Shown in pieces: positions 43,877 to 52,000 of a stretch of DNA of 64,000 nt (its first letter is position 1; every line of letters begins with the position of its first letter). A program made the translations under genes and the position numbers. This stretch comes from Streptomyces humidus (GTDB lineage Bacteria > Actinomycetota > Actinomycetes > Streptomycetales > Streptomycetaceae): the NCBI RefSeq assembly GCF_014649655.1, contig NZ_BMTL01000008.1, positions 62,001-126,000 of the forward strand. The letters are read 5' to 3'. Under the pieces are notes generated by a model. That model ran no database searches, was not told the DNA's origin, and was given only the letters and a program-made list of their open reading frames with translations.

Positions 43877-44419
43877 CTACTTCAGGAGCCGGAAACCGGG
43901 CTGTTGGGCCCACGCTCGGAGGAATTCCGCCGAGCCGTACGCGGCGGGCCACGGATCGGTCATCGTTGCGACGATGCCGGGAAGGCCGGCCACGATTGAA
44001 ATCTGATCTTCTCGCAGTTCGGCGTTGGCGACACCACCGTTGACATCCTTGACGGCGGCGGTCAGCAGGGCCGTCACGAGGTGGTCGACAGGGCGGTTGC
44101 AGAACGCGATGACGCCGACCGCGTGGGTGGGGGTGAAACCAATGAGGGGTTCCTGGTCGACTTCGTCGGCGTGCTCGGCCTCGAAAATGGCCTCGTCGCC
44201 GATTCCAGGCCCCATGAGGGAGATCAGGACGGGCCGGCGTCCGTCTACGTCCCCGGCGTCCGTGATCCCGAGGTTCTCCGCGTGAATGTTCAGGTCGTAC
44301 TTGCCGACCCGCTTCTCCTCAAACCGTGCCGAGGCGCCGAGCAGGAAGTCGCGGAGCCGCTGGATCGCCACGCGGGGGACGGCCTCCGCCAACTCGATCA
44401 CCAACGCCGGTCCGCTCAT
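43877..44419 (-). CDS. DUF6368 family protein
   Basis: The 180-residue protein resembles the Streptomyces DUF6368 family (MSGPALVIELAEAVP, LNIHAENLGITDAGDVDG, FTPTHAVGVIAFCNRPVDHLV). No catalytic motif can be pointed out. The start ATG at 44419 has CTCCGAGCC only, no clear RBS. It lies immediately beside the IS-bounded segment (left end at 44434), about 14 bp away. The function is unknown. The IS insertion lies just upstream of the gene and may have replaced its promoter. Confidence 0.75.
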   Translation of the reverse strand: MSGPALVIELAEAVPRVAIQRLRDFLLGASARFEEKRVGKYDLNIHAENLGITDAGDVDGRRPVLISLMGPGIGDEAIFEAEHADEVDQEPLIGFTPTHAVGVIAFCNRPVDHLVTALLTAAVKDVNGGVANAELREDQISIVAGLPGIVATMTDPWPAAYGSAEFLRAWAQQPGFRLLK

Positions 44420-44430
44420 GGCTCGGAGCC

Positions 44431-44433
44431 TAA
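44431..44433. repeat. Target-site duplication TAA, left copy
   Basis: TAA directly precedes the left terminal repeat at 44434. The same TAA follows the outer end at 47202 (47203-47205). Three-base TNA duplications are typical for the IS1031 group of IS5 elements. Confidence 0.5.
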
Positions 44434-45552
44434 CGGGCTGCCCCGCGATTGATTTTGGGGTGTGCTGGCCTGGGGGTTCGGCTGGTGGGTGATTCAGCAG
44501 GCCATCGTGCGGACGTGCACGAGTTCGGTGCTGGGCTTGCGACGGGTGGTCCTGCGGGCGGCGCGGTCGGAGACGAGGGAGGCGACGGCGCGGTGGGTTT
44601 CGCCGTAAGTTTCGCGGCGTCCGGTGTACCGCTGGAGTGGGCGCCACTGGCGGTGTTCGGCGTTGGCGTGCTCGACGCAGATCCGGCGGGAGGACTGTCG
44701 ACGCTTGGCCTCGCGCCAGCCGTACCGCTCGGTCAGCAGCCCGTCGTCATCGTCGAGTCCCTTGGGTTTCCTGGGCGGGGCCGAGACCTGGTCGGGGAAC
44801 TCGTTGGCCAGGCCCAGGTAGCCGTCGTCGACCTCGGCCTTCACGTTTGGGTGTTGGCGGAACTGCTCGGCGATGCCCTCGGTGCGCACCGAGGTCTGGT
44901 CGTGCATCCGGCCCGGCCGTTCCGCCCCAGACCACAGAGTGCGTCCCTGGCCGTCGCTGACGGTGGTGGTCTTGATGGTGTTCTGCTTGCGCTTGCCCGA
45001 GACGAACGCGCGCCGGCCTGGCCTGCCCGCTTTCGGGCGTCGGACCTGGGTTTCCATCCCGTCGATCCGCAACGTGACCTGCTCGGCCTCGGCATAGGCG
45101 AACACGTCCTCCAAGGTGCGCAGCCGCACCTCGGGCCGGTCCGGGACGGCGAACCCGCGGCTCGCGAGCAGCGGACGGATCTCACCGATCGCACGGCCGA
45201 TGGTGGACGAGCCCACCTCGTAGATCACGCCCAGGGCCTCGTGGGTGAGCCCGGTCCGCAGGTGCACCAGCATCACCAGCAGCCGATCGACGAAAACGAA
45301 CTCGTACTTCGGCCCAGCCCCGGCTTCACGCTCGCGGGCACCGCCACGCCGGTCATGGCGCCCGGACTCACACCGGGCCTCCCAGCGCGGAGCGAGCTCA
45401 GTGGCCAACTCGCCCAGATGTTGGTCCGAGACGCCGCAGAAGGCAGGATGGGACATGGCCGCGCGGGCCTGATGGGTCATCACAATCCACACAACTCACG
45501 CGGCCATCCCCATGTCCCCACCCAAGACGAAGATCACTCGCGGGTCGGCCCA
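44434..45552 (-). mobile_element. IS5-type insertion sequence (IS1031-like), complete
   Basis: The 1.12 kb element carries one transposase gene between imperfect inverted ends: CGGGCTGCCCCGCGATTGAT at 44434 and its related counterpart (reverse complement AAGATCACTCGCGGGTCGGC at 45530-45549, 18 of 23 positions shared with the left end). The immediate right flank (TTA) differs from the left flank (TAA), so the IS alone did not insert here as a single unit. See the solo end at 47136-47202. Confidence 0.75.
44494..45492 (-). CDS. IS5-family transposase
   Basis: The 332-residue DDE transposase belongs to the IS5 group with an N-terminal helix-turn-helix (DRLLVMLVHLRTGLTHEALG, VGSSTIGRAIGEI) and DDE residues in LRIDGMETQVRRP, EVDDGYLGLANEFP and CVEHANAEHRQW. 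It appears full length and uninterrupted, so it may still be active. The start could also be one of the internal Met codons (MTHQAR or MSHPAF). The gene nearly fills the element. Its stop codon lies within the 67-bp repeated end. Confidence 0.85.
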   Translation of the reverse strand: MWIVMTHQARAAMSHPAFCGVSDQHLGELATELAPRWEARCESGRHDRRGGAREREAGAGPKYEFVFVDRLLVMLVHLRTGLTHEALGVIYEVGSSTIGRAIGEIRPLLASRGFAVPDRPEVRLRTLEDVFAYAEAEQVTLRIDGMETQVRRPKAGRPGRRAFVSGKRKQNTIKTTTVSDGQGRTLWSGAERPGRMHDQTSVRTEGIAEQFRQHPNVKAEVDDGYLGLANEFPDQVSAPPRKPKGLDDDDGLLTERYGWREAKRRQSSRRICVEHANAEHRQWRPLQRYTGRRETYGETHRAVASLVSDRAARRTTRRKPSTELVHVRTMAC

Positions 45553-46947
45553 TTACTTGGAGGCCATGGGAACCCGATTGAACAACCGGCCGGCGAGGTC
45601 GACCCCGGTGATCACACCGTTCTCGTCGCGGGTGAAGAAACCGCGTTGCCCCTTCAGGCCGCCGCCGGTGACGATGTATTCATCCGCGTCGCCGGGCAGC
45701 AGACCGAGATCGGCCGGCGGGAGATCCGGGGGCAGTTCGGTGTCCGCCGCCGCACGGATCTCCGGTTTGATCCCGCATGCGATCGTCAACCCGGCCCCAT
45801 CCGTGGCGATGGTGAGCGCCATCATGTCGTTCGCGTAGCTCCCGACGACTTCCCCGGCCTGCTCCTCGTCGTAGGGAAGCGGCTCCGGGTCCCGGTCGAC
45901 AACCCCGAGGTAGTGCTCGAGCGCCCACCGGACGGCGGCCTGGTTGAAGGCGAGGCCGCCGTCCGGGCCCGCGTTGGACAGCGAGACGACTGCGAAGTTG
46001 CGTTCGGGCACGATCAGCAGCTCAGCGAACTGGCCGTTGGCCGATCCACCGTGGCCGACGGTGCGAACGCCGTCCACGTCGCGCAGGAACCAGCAGATGC
46101 CGAAGGCGTCGCCGAGCGTGCTGCCCCGCAATTCGACAGTCTGCACTTGCATCTGCTGCAGGACCTCGGCGGGCAACACCTGGGCACCGTCCTGTGCGCG
46201 GCCGTCACCGAGATGGAACCGGGCCCAACGAAGCATGTCCGTCACCGAGGACGCGCAGCCCCCGCCGGGGTTGTTGCCGCGGCTGTCCTTCCACTGCCGC
46301 GCGACGGCCGGCGTCGCGTCCTCACCGACGTTGTGCCCCACCGCGAACCGCCGTGTGATGACGTCATTGGTGGCGAAGGAAGTGTGCGAAAGACCCAACG
46401 GCTCGAACAGAAGCGAGGCGATGGCCTGCTCATAGGTCAGACCCGTGACCATTTCTATGATCCGCCCAGCCAGGTTGTACCCCACCTGACTGTAGGAGGC
46501 CCGGGCACCAGGCGGCGCGATCAGCTCCGACTCGGACATCTTTGCCACATACGCGGCCAGGGCATCGTCTCCCTCGCCGGTGTCGACGCTCATCCTCCAG
46601 TCAAGGCCCGCAGTGTGGTTGAGCAGCTGCAACACGGTGATCTCCGCCGCGGCCCGCTCATCCGGGAGCACGAGCTCGGGAACATACCGGCGCACCGGCT
46701 TGTCCAGCTCGACCCGACCCTCCGCGACCAGGCGCATCAGCGCGGTCGCCGTAAAGGGCTTCGTGACCGAGCCCAACACGAACAGCGTGTCCTGATCGAC
46801 GGGCAGCGGGTTCTCGACGCTCGTCACGCCGTGGAACCCGTAGACCTCCCGGCCGTCCACCCACACCCCGACGGCAACACCAGGCACCCCGAACTTCGTG
46901 GCCGTCGCCTCAACGAACTCCGACAGCGTGTCCTGCTCATCGCTCAT
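45553..46947 (-). CDS. Serine hydrolase, beta-lactamase class C/esterase family, IS-flanked
   Basis: The 464-residue protein has the class C beta-lactamase/penicillin-binding-protein fold: SVTK (residues 60-63) is the nucleophile motif, YSQVGYN around 152 stands in the place of YSN (Gln replaces the usual Asn), and TVGHGGSANG is the third box. A C-terminal lipocalin-like domain (~350-464) follows. No signal peptide is visible, so it is probably a cytoplasmic esterase or D-aminopeptidase-like enzyme. Its stop codon TAA directly abuts the IS right end at 45552. It lies between the complete IS and a solo IS end, so it looks like a passenger gene. Confidence 0.82.
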   Translation of the reverse strand: MSDEQDTLSEFVEATATKFGVPGVAVGVWVDGREVYGFHGVTSVENPLPVDQDTLFVLGSVTKPFTATALMRLVAEGRVELDKPVRRYVPELVLPDERAAAEITVLQLLNHTAGLDWRMSVDTGEGDDALAAYVAKMSESELIAPPGARASYSQVGYNLAGRIIEMVTGLTYEQAIASLLFEPLGLSHTSFATNDVITRRFAVGHNVGEDATPAVARQWKDSRGNNPGGGCASSVTDMLRWARFHLGDGRAQDGAQVLPAEVLQQMQVQTVELRGSTLGDAFGICWFLRDVDGVRTVGHGGSANGQFAELLIVPERNFAVVSLSNAGPDGGLAFNQAAVRWALEHYLGVVDRDPEPLPYDEEQAGEVVGSYANDMMALTIATDGAGLTIACGIKPEIRAAADTELPPDLPPADLGLLPGDADEYIVTGGGLKGQRGFFTRDENGVITGVDLAGRLFNRVPMASK

Positions 46948-47135
46948 GACAACCCCCTCATCAAGGCAGGGGAGGGGTTCCCCTGCCTCCAGCCATGATC
47001 CTTGCCTGTCCTCGGCGTTGACCGCTAGAAGATCTGGGAAGATGCGGGGCTGTTCCGGGCAGCCGGTCGGCCCGATGTGTCGCCCGCCTTGGCACCGGCC
47101 TGTCCGGCGCCACAGCTGCCGACCCGCCAGTCCAG

Positions 47136-47202
47136 CTGCTGAATCACCCACCAGCCGAACTCCCAGGCCGGCACACCCCAAGATCAATCGTGGGGCAGCC
47201 CG
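47136..47202. repeat. Solo inverted copy of the IS left end (67 bp)
   Basis: The reverse complement of 47136-47202 matches the left IS end 44434-44500 at 63 of 67 positions, including the transposase stop codon. No further transposase sequence adjoins it, so a second IS copy was reduced to this end. It is followed by TAA, matching the base triplet before the left end. Confidence 0.8.
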
Positions 47203-47205
47203 TAA
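47203..47205. repeat. Target-site duplication TAA, right copy
   Basis: Direct copy of the triplet found at 44431-44433. Together they frame the whole 2.77 kb segment, supporting its movement as one unit. Confidence 0.5.
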
Positions 47206-47371
47206 CCAGCCGGGACTGTCGCCCCCAACCGATTACTCATCGTGACTGCGTCACAGAAGCTGAGCCAGAACCTGAGAACCGACACCGCTCGGTGGCGGAG
47301 TCGGGGTCTTTCCTCTGTTGTGTGGTGACGCGGGGGTTGCTCTTCGGGATGTCCTCAGTGGTCTGTCGTCC

Positions 47372-47932
47372 TCACCGGTCGGCGTCCTGTCGCCGAAGGC
47401 CGTCGAGGATGACGTTCATCAGTGGCCGTGCCGTGGTTCTCCATTCATTCCGTTCCAGGCGGCTGAGGTAGGCGATGAGCAGGAGGACCCCGTGGGCGTC
47501 CACGTCCGTGCGGAGGGAACCGGCCGTTCTTCCGGCATCCAACAGGTGGGCGAGGGCGCCCTCGATGGGGTTGTGGCTGTCGGCGACGAGGTCCTGCCAC
47601 GCCGTCGGCTCGAGCGCCGCCAGGACGCCGCGCTTGATCTCGGCGTAGTCGATCAATCGGTCGAGCCAGTGACGCAGGGCTTCCACGGGCTCGTGTTCTG
47701 CCAGCAGAGCGGGGGCGGCGGCGACGAGTTCTTCGACGTCGCGCCGGTAGACCTCGGCGAGGAGCGCTTCGCGGTTGGGGAAGTTCCGGTAGAGCGTCCC
47801 CTGTCCTACACCGGCGCGTTTGGCGATCTCGTTGAGGTGGACGTGGGGGGACTCGGCGAGGGCTGCGCGGGCGGCCTCCACGATGCGGGTCCGGTTCCGC
47901 GCCGCATCCGGACGGCGTGCTGGCGCGCTCAT
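47372..47932 (-). CDS. TetR-family regulator
   Basis: The 186-residue protein has a TetR HTH (LNEIAKRAGVGQGTLYRNFPNREALLAEVY, residues ~36-65) and a typical C-terminal ligand domain (LLAALEPTAWQDLV region). I take the ATG at 47932 because AGGAG stands 7 bp upstream; longer readings to 48001 would run through its own operators. It is divergent from the SDR gene. Two perfect GGACACGTGTCC palindromes lie between, so it probably represses itself and the SDR gene until an unknown ligand is bound. Confidence 0.87.
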   Translation of the reverse strand: MSAPARRPDAARNRTRIVEAARAALAESPHVHLNEIAKRAGVGQGTLYRNFPNREALLAEVYRRDVEELVAAAPALLAEHEPVEALRHWLDRLIDYAEIKRGVLAALEPTAWQDLVADSHNPIEGALAHLLDAGRTAGSLRTDVDAHGVLLLIAYLSRLERNEWRTTARPLMNVILDGLRRQDADR

Positions 47933-47963
47933 GGGCATCTCCTGAAGTTCCGCCATTACAAGT

Positions 47964-47975
47964 GGACACGTGTCC
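47964..47975. promoter_or_regulatory. TetR operator 1, GGACACGTGTCC
   Basis: A perfect 12-bp palindrome in the divergent TetR/SDR gap. The extended form AGTGGACACGTGTCCGGT is nearly the reverse complement of the second site's surroundings. The centre-to-centre distance to site 2 is 32 bp, about three helical turns. Confidence 0.7.
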
Positions 47976-47995
47976 GGTAAGGTGAAACGCGCATC

Positions 47996-48007
47996 GGACA
48001 CGTGTCC
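47996..48007. promoter_or_regulatory. TetR operator 2, GGACACGTGTCC
   Basis: Second perfect copy of the palindrome, 20 bp before the SDR start codon, suited to block SDR transcription. Confidence 0.7.
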
Positions 48008-48026
48008 ACTTTACTTGGAGGCAGCA

Positions 48027-48770
48027 GTGCTCTCTCTTCACGGCAAGACCGTCGCCATCACCGGAGCGAGTGGCGGCATCGGGGAAGCCACGGCCCGTCT
48101 GCTCGCCCGGCGGGGCGCCGCGGTCGTCCTCGCAGCCCGCCGGAGCGAGCGCATCGACGCCATAGCGCGGGACATCCGGGAGGAGGGGGGCCGTGCTGCC
48201 ACGTGCGTCGTCGACGTCACCAAGGCCGAAGACCTCCAGCGCCTGGTCTCCGCCGCCATCGACCGGTACGGGCGTATCGATGTGCTGGTGAACAACGCCG
48301 GTATCGCCCCGATCAGCCCGCTGGCCGACCTCGACACCGAAGGCTGGTCGGCCATGATCGATGTCAACCTTCGCGGCATGCTCAACGGCGTCGCCGCCGC
48401 GCTGCCCGTCTTCCGCGAGCAAGGGGCGGGCCACCTGGTGAGCATCGTCTCGGTGGCCGGCCTGTACGGCGCGTCCCCCACGATGGCCGTCTACGCTGCG
48501 ACCAAGAACGCGGTCCGCACCGTCCACGAGGGGCTGCGCAGGGAGTCCACCGACGGCGTGGTGCGCACGACAGCCATCTCGCCCGGATACATCCGCACCG
48601 ATCTCGCCGACTCCATGACGGACCCACGCATCCGCGAGCAGACGCGCAAGCACATGGACGTGGCGGGCATCCCGCCGGCCGCGGTCGCCCGTGCGGTGGC
48701 CTTCGCCCTCGAGCAGCCCGACGACGTCGAGATCGGCGAGATCAACGTTCGTCCCACAGTCCAGGCATGA
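48027..48770 (+). CDS. Short-chain dehydrogenase/reductase
   Basis: The 247-residue protein is a classical SDR: cofactor loop TGASGGIGEA near the N-terminus, NNAG in the core, catalytic Ser in SIVSVAG and YAATKNAV as the Tyr-Lys pair. The closing GEINVRPTVQA is typical of the clavulanate-dehydrogenase/YdfG-like subgroup. The basic ARR after strand 2 suggests NADP(H). The GTG start has GGAG 6 bp upstream. It is controlled by the TetR operators. The substrate is unknown; such TetR/SDR pairs often respond to a small xenobiotic aldehyde or ketone. Confidence 0.88.
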   Translation: MLSLHGKTVAITGASGGIGEATARLLARRGAAVVLAARRSERIDAIARDIREEGGRAATCVVDVTKAEDLQRLVSAAIDRYGRIDVLVNNAGIAPISPLADLDTEGWSAMIDVNLRGMLNGVAAALPVFREQGAGHLVSIVSVAGLYGASPTMAVYAATKNAVRTVHEGLRRESTDGVVRTTAISPGYIRTDLADSMTDPRIREQTRKHMDVAGIPPAAVARAVAFALEQPDDVEIGEINVRPTVQA

Positions 48771-49090
48771 CACTCGCCACCCCGCCTCTCCCCGAGCCTG
48801 CACTCGGACGGCCACACGAGAGCAGCACCGTCACCGCCGCGACGCGCGGGCATTTTTCACGCACTCGCGGGCCCCTAGGATCCCGGGTGAGGTTCGTGGA
48901 GGTGCTCCCGACCGCCAGCAGCAGACCACCGTGGCATCCGCGCGTCGCATCCCGGACGCGTGGCCGCCCCGGCCCGCCGGGCAGAGAGCCGGGGCGACGG
49001 GGCCCGGTGCGGCGTCCGCCGTCGGTCGACGGTGGTGCGTGGAGGGAGGGACCCCGAACCCGCCGCACCCACCGAAGGAGCGCCGTCGCG
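48771..49090. other. Intergenic region upstream of eccC
   Basis: These 320 bp hold no gene. TAGGAT at 48876-48881 with TTTCAC upstream could be the eccC promoter. The ORF drawn through here on the plus strand is not coding. Confidence 0.4.
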
Positions 49091-52000
49091 TTGTCCGTTG
49101 AACTCTTCCGCAGGCCGGCCCGCCGTCGCGGCCCCGACATGCCGCAGGGCGAGCTGGCGCTCCAGGAGCCACCGACCCTTCCGGAGGCGCAGGCCGACAC
49201 CTCCGCCATCTGGACCTTCCTGCCGATGGGCATGATGTCCGCGTCGATGCTGGTCATGTTCCTGCGGCCGGGCGAGAACTCCGTCCTGAGCTACATAGCC
49301 ATGGGCATGATGATGCTGTCCATGGTGGCCATGCTGGTCGGCCAGGTGATGCGCGGCCGAGGGGAGCGCAAACGCCGGGCGAAGGGCGAACGGCGTGACT
49401 ACCTGCGGTATCTGGCTCAGGTGCGCAGGAAGGTCCGGCGGGCCGTGGTGGAACAGCAGGAGGCGCTGGCCTGGCGCCATCCCGACCCGGCCGTGCTGTG
49501 GTCGATGGTGCGCACCAGCAGGCTCTGGGAACGCCGGCCGGCCGACGACGACTTCGCCGAGGTGCGGATCGCCGTGGGCGATCAGCGGCTCGGCGTGCGT
49601 CTCAGCCCCGTGTCCACGAAACCCGTCGAGGACCTCGAACCGTTGAGCGCGCACGCCCTGCGGCGTTTCATCCGCGCCTATTCGACCGTTCCCGACCAGC
49701 CCGTCGCCATCTATCTGCGGGCCTGGTCGAAGGTGCTGGCCCGCGGCGACGCCCCCCGGATCAGGGCGGCCGCCCGCGCCGTGGTCGCCCAGCTCGCCAC
49801 CTTCCACTCCCCGGAGGACCTGTGGGTGGCCCTGTGCGTGTCCGACGAGCGGCGAACCGACTGGGAGTGGCTCAAGTGGCTGCCGCACTCCCAGCACCGG
49901 CACGACCGTGACGGCGCCGGGCCGGCCCGTCTCGTCGCCCCCTCGGTCACCGAACTGGAGAACCTGCTCGGCGCCGAGTTCCAGGAGCGCCCCGCCTTCG
50001 ACCCGGACGCGGTCGCGGGGCGCGAGGAGCCGTTCACCGTCATCGTCGTGGACGGCGGCCGGGTCCCGGCGGGGCACCGGCTGGACGGACAGGGCTTCCG
50101 CAACTGCGTCGTCGTGGACCTGGGCGGCTCGCTGACCTGGCGGCCGGGCCGGACGACCCTGCGACTGGACTTCGACGACGCCGAGTTGCGCCTGGTGCGC
50201 ACCGACCGCAGCCGTCAGGAGCAGACCACCGTGCTCGGCCGTCCCGACCGGATGGGGCCGGCGGCGACCCGCTCGCTGGCCGCGCTGCTCGCACCGTACC
50301 GGCTGAGTCTGGCCACCGACAGCACGGAACCGCTCGCCTCGGACATCCAGCTGACCTCGCTGCTCGGCATCCCGGACCTGCACCGGCATGACCCGGCGGG
50401 TTACTGGGCCGGCCGGACCGGCGCCGCCGACCGGTTGCGGGTTCCCATCGCGATCGGCGCGGACGGCGCGCCCGTCGAACTCGACATCAAGGAATCCGCG
50501 CAGGGCGGCATGGGCCCGCACGGCATGCTCATCGGGGCGACCGGCTCCGGCAAGAGCGAGTTGCTGCGCACCCTCGTCCTGGGCCTGGCGCTGACCCACT
50601 CGTCCGAGACGCTGAACTTCGTGCTCGTCGACTTCAAGGGCGGCGCGACCTTCCTGGGCCTGGACGAACTGCCGCACACCTCCGCCGTGATCACCAACCT
50701 GGCGGACGAGGTCGCCCTCGTCTCCCGTATGCAGGACGCCCTGCACGGCGAGCTGATCCGCCGTCAGGAACTGCTGCGGGCGGCGGGAAACTTCACCTCC
50801 GCGCTGGAGTACGAGAAGGCACGCGCCTCGGGCGCTCCCCTGGAGCCGCTGCCGAGCCTGTTCGTCGTCGTGGACGAGTTCAGCGAACTGCTGGCCGCGC
50901 ACGCCGAGTTCATGGAACTGTTCGTCATGATCGGCCGTCTCGGACGGTCCCTGGGCGTCCATCTGCTGCTGGCCTCCCAGCGCCTGGACGAGGGCAGGAT
51001 GCACCAGCTGGAGAGCCACCTCTCCTACCGCATCGGTCTGCGCACCTTCTCGGCCATGGAGAGCCGCGGGGTGCTCGGCGTGCCCGACGCGTACCACCTC
51101 CCCTCGCAGCCGGGCAGCGGATACCTCAAGAGCGGCGTGGAGGCGCTCACCCGGTTCCGGGCCGCGTACGTCTCCGGCTCCTACCGACGGCGGCGCGGCG
51201 CCCTGGCCCTCGCCCAGGTGGCCGGACAGGTCGCCCCGTGGAGCGTGGGATGGGTCGCGCCGCGGCAGCTGCCCGAGTCGGAGGCACGGGCGCAGGCGGA
51301 GGCGGCCGCCGCGGAGGAGGCGACCGCGCGGAGTCTGCTCGCCACGGCCGTGGACCGGCTGAACGGCTCGGGTCCGGCGGCCCGCGAGGTGTGGCTGCCG
51401 CCTCTCGGTCTGCCGCCGACCCTGGACCAGTTGCTGCCGCCCACGGCGCCGGACGCCGAACGCGGTCTGACGATCACCGCGGGCGGGGCCGAGGCGTTGG
51501 TCCCGGGCGGCCTGCGCGTTCCGATCGGCATCGTCGACCGGCCCTTCGAGCAGCGCCGTGACCCCCTCGTGGTGGACCTTTCCGGGGCGGGCGGCCACGT
51601 GGCCATCGCGGGCGGCCCGCAGAGCGGCAAGTCGACCCTGGTACGCACCCTCATCACCGCCCTGGCCCTCACCCACACCCCGCGCGAAGTGCAGTTCTAC
51701 TGCCTGGACTTCGGCGGCGGCAGCCTGACCGGCCTGGCGGGCCTGCCGCACGTCGGCGGTGTGGCGGCACACGTCGACGGCGAGCGGATCGGCCGGACCG
51801 TCGCGGCGGTCGCCTCGCTGCTGGCCGAGCGGGAGCGGTTCTTCCTGGAGAACGGCGTCGACTCCATGCCGACGTACCGCAAGCGGCGCGCGGCCGGCGA
51901 GTTCCCCGACGAGCCCTACGGCGACGTCTTCCTGGTCGTGGACGGCTGGGGCACCCTGCGGCAGGACTACCTCGACCACGTGTCCACCCTGTCCCAGTTC

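Noticed and set aside
44449..46998. Plus-strand open frame of 849 codons through the IS and serine hydrolase
   Set aside because: Antisense to two recognised genes and starting inside an IS terminal repeat.
47933..48001. Longer TetR start
   Set aside because: Would place both operator palindromes inside or at the edge of the coding region. AGGAG supports the ATG at 47932.
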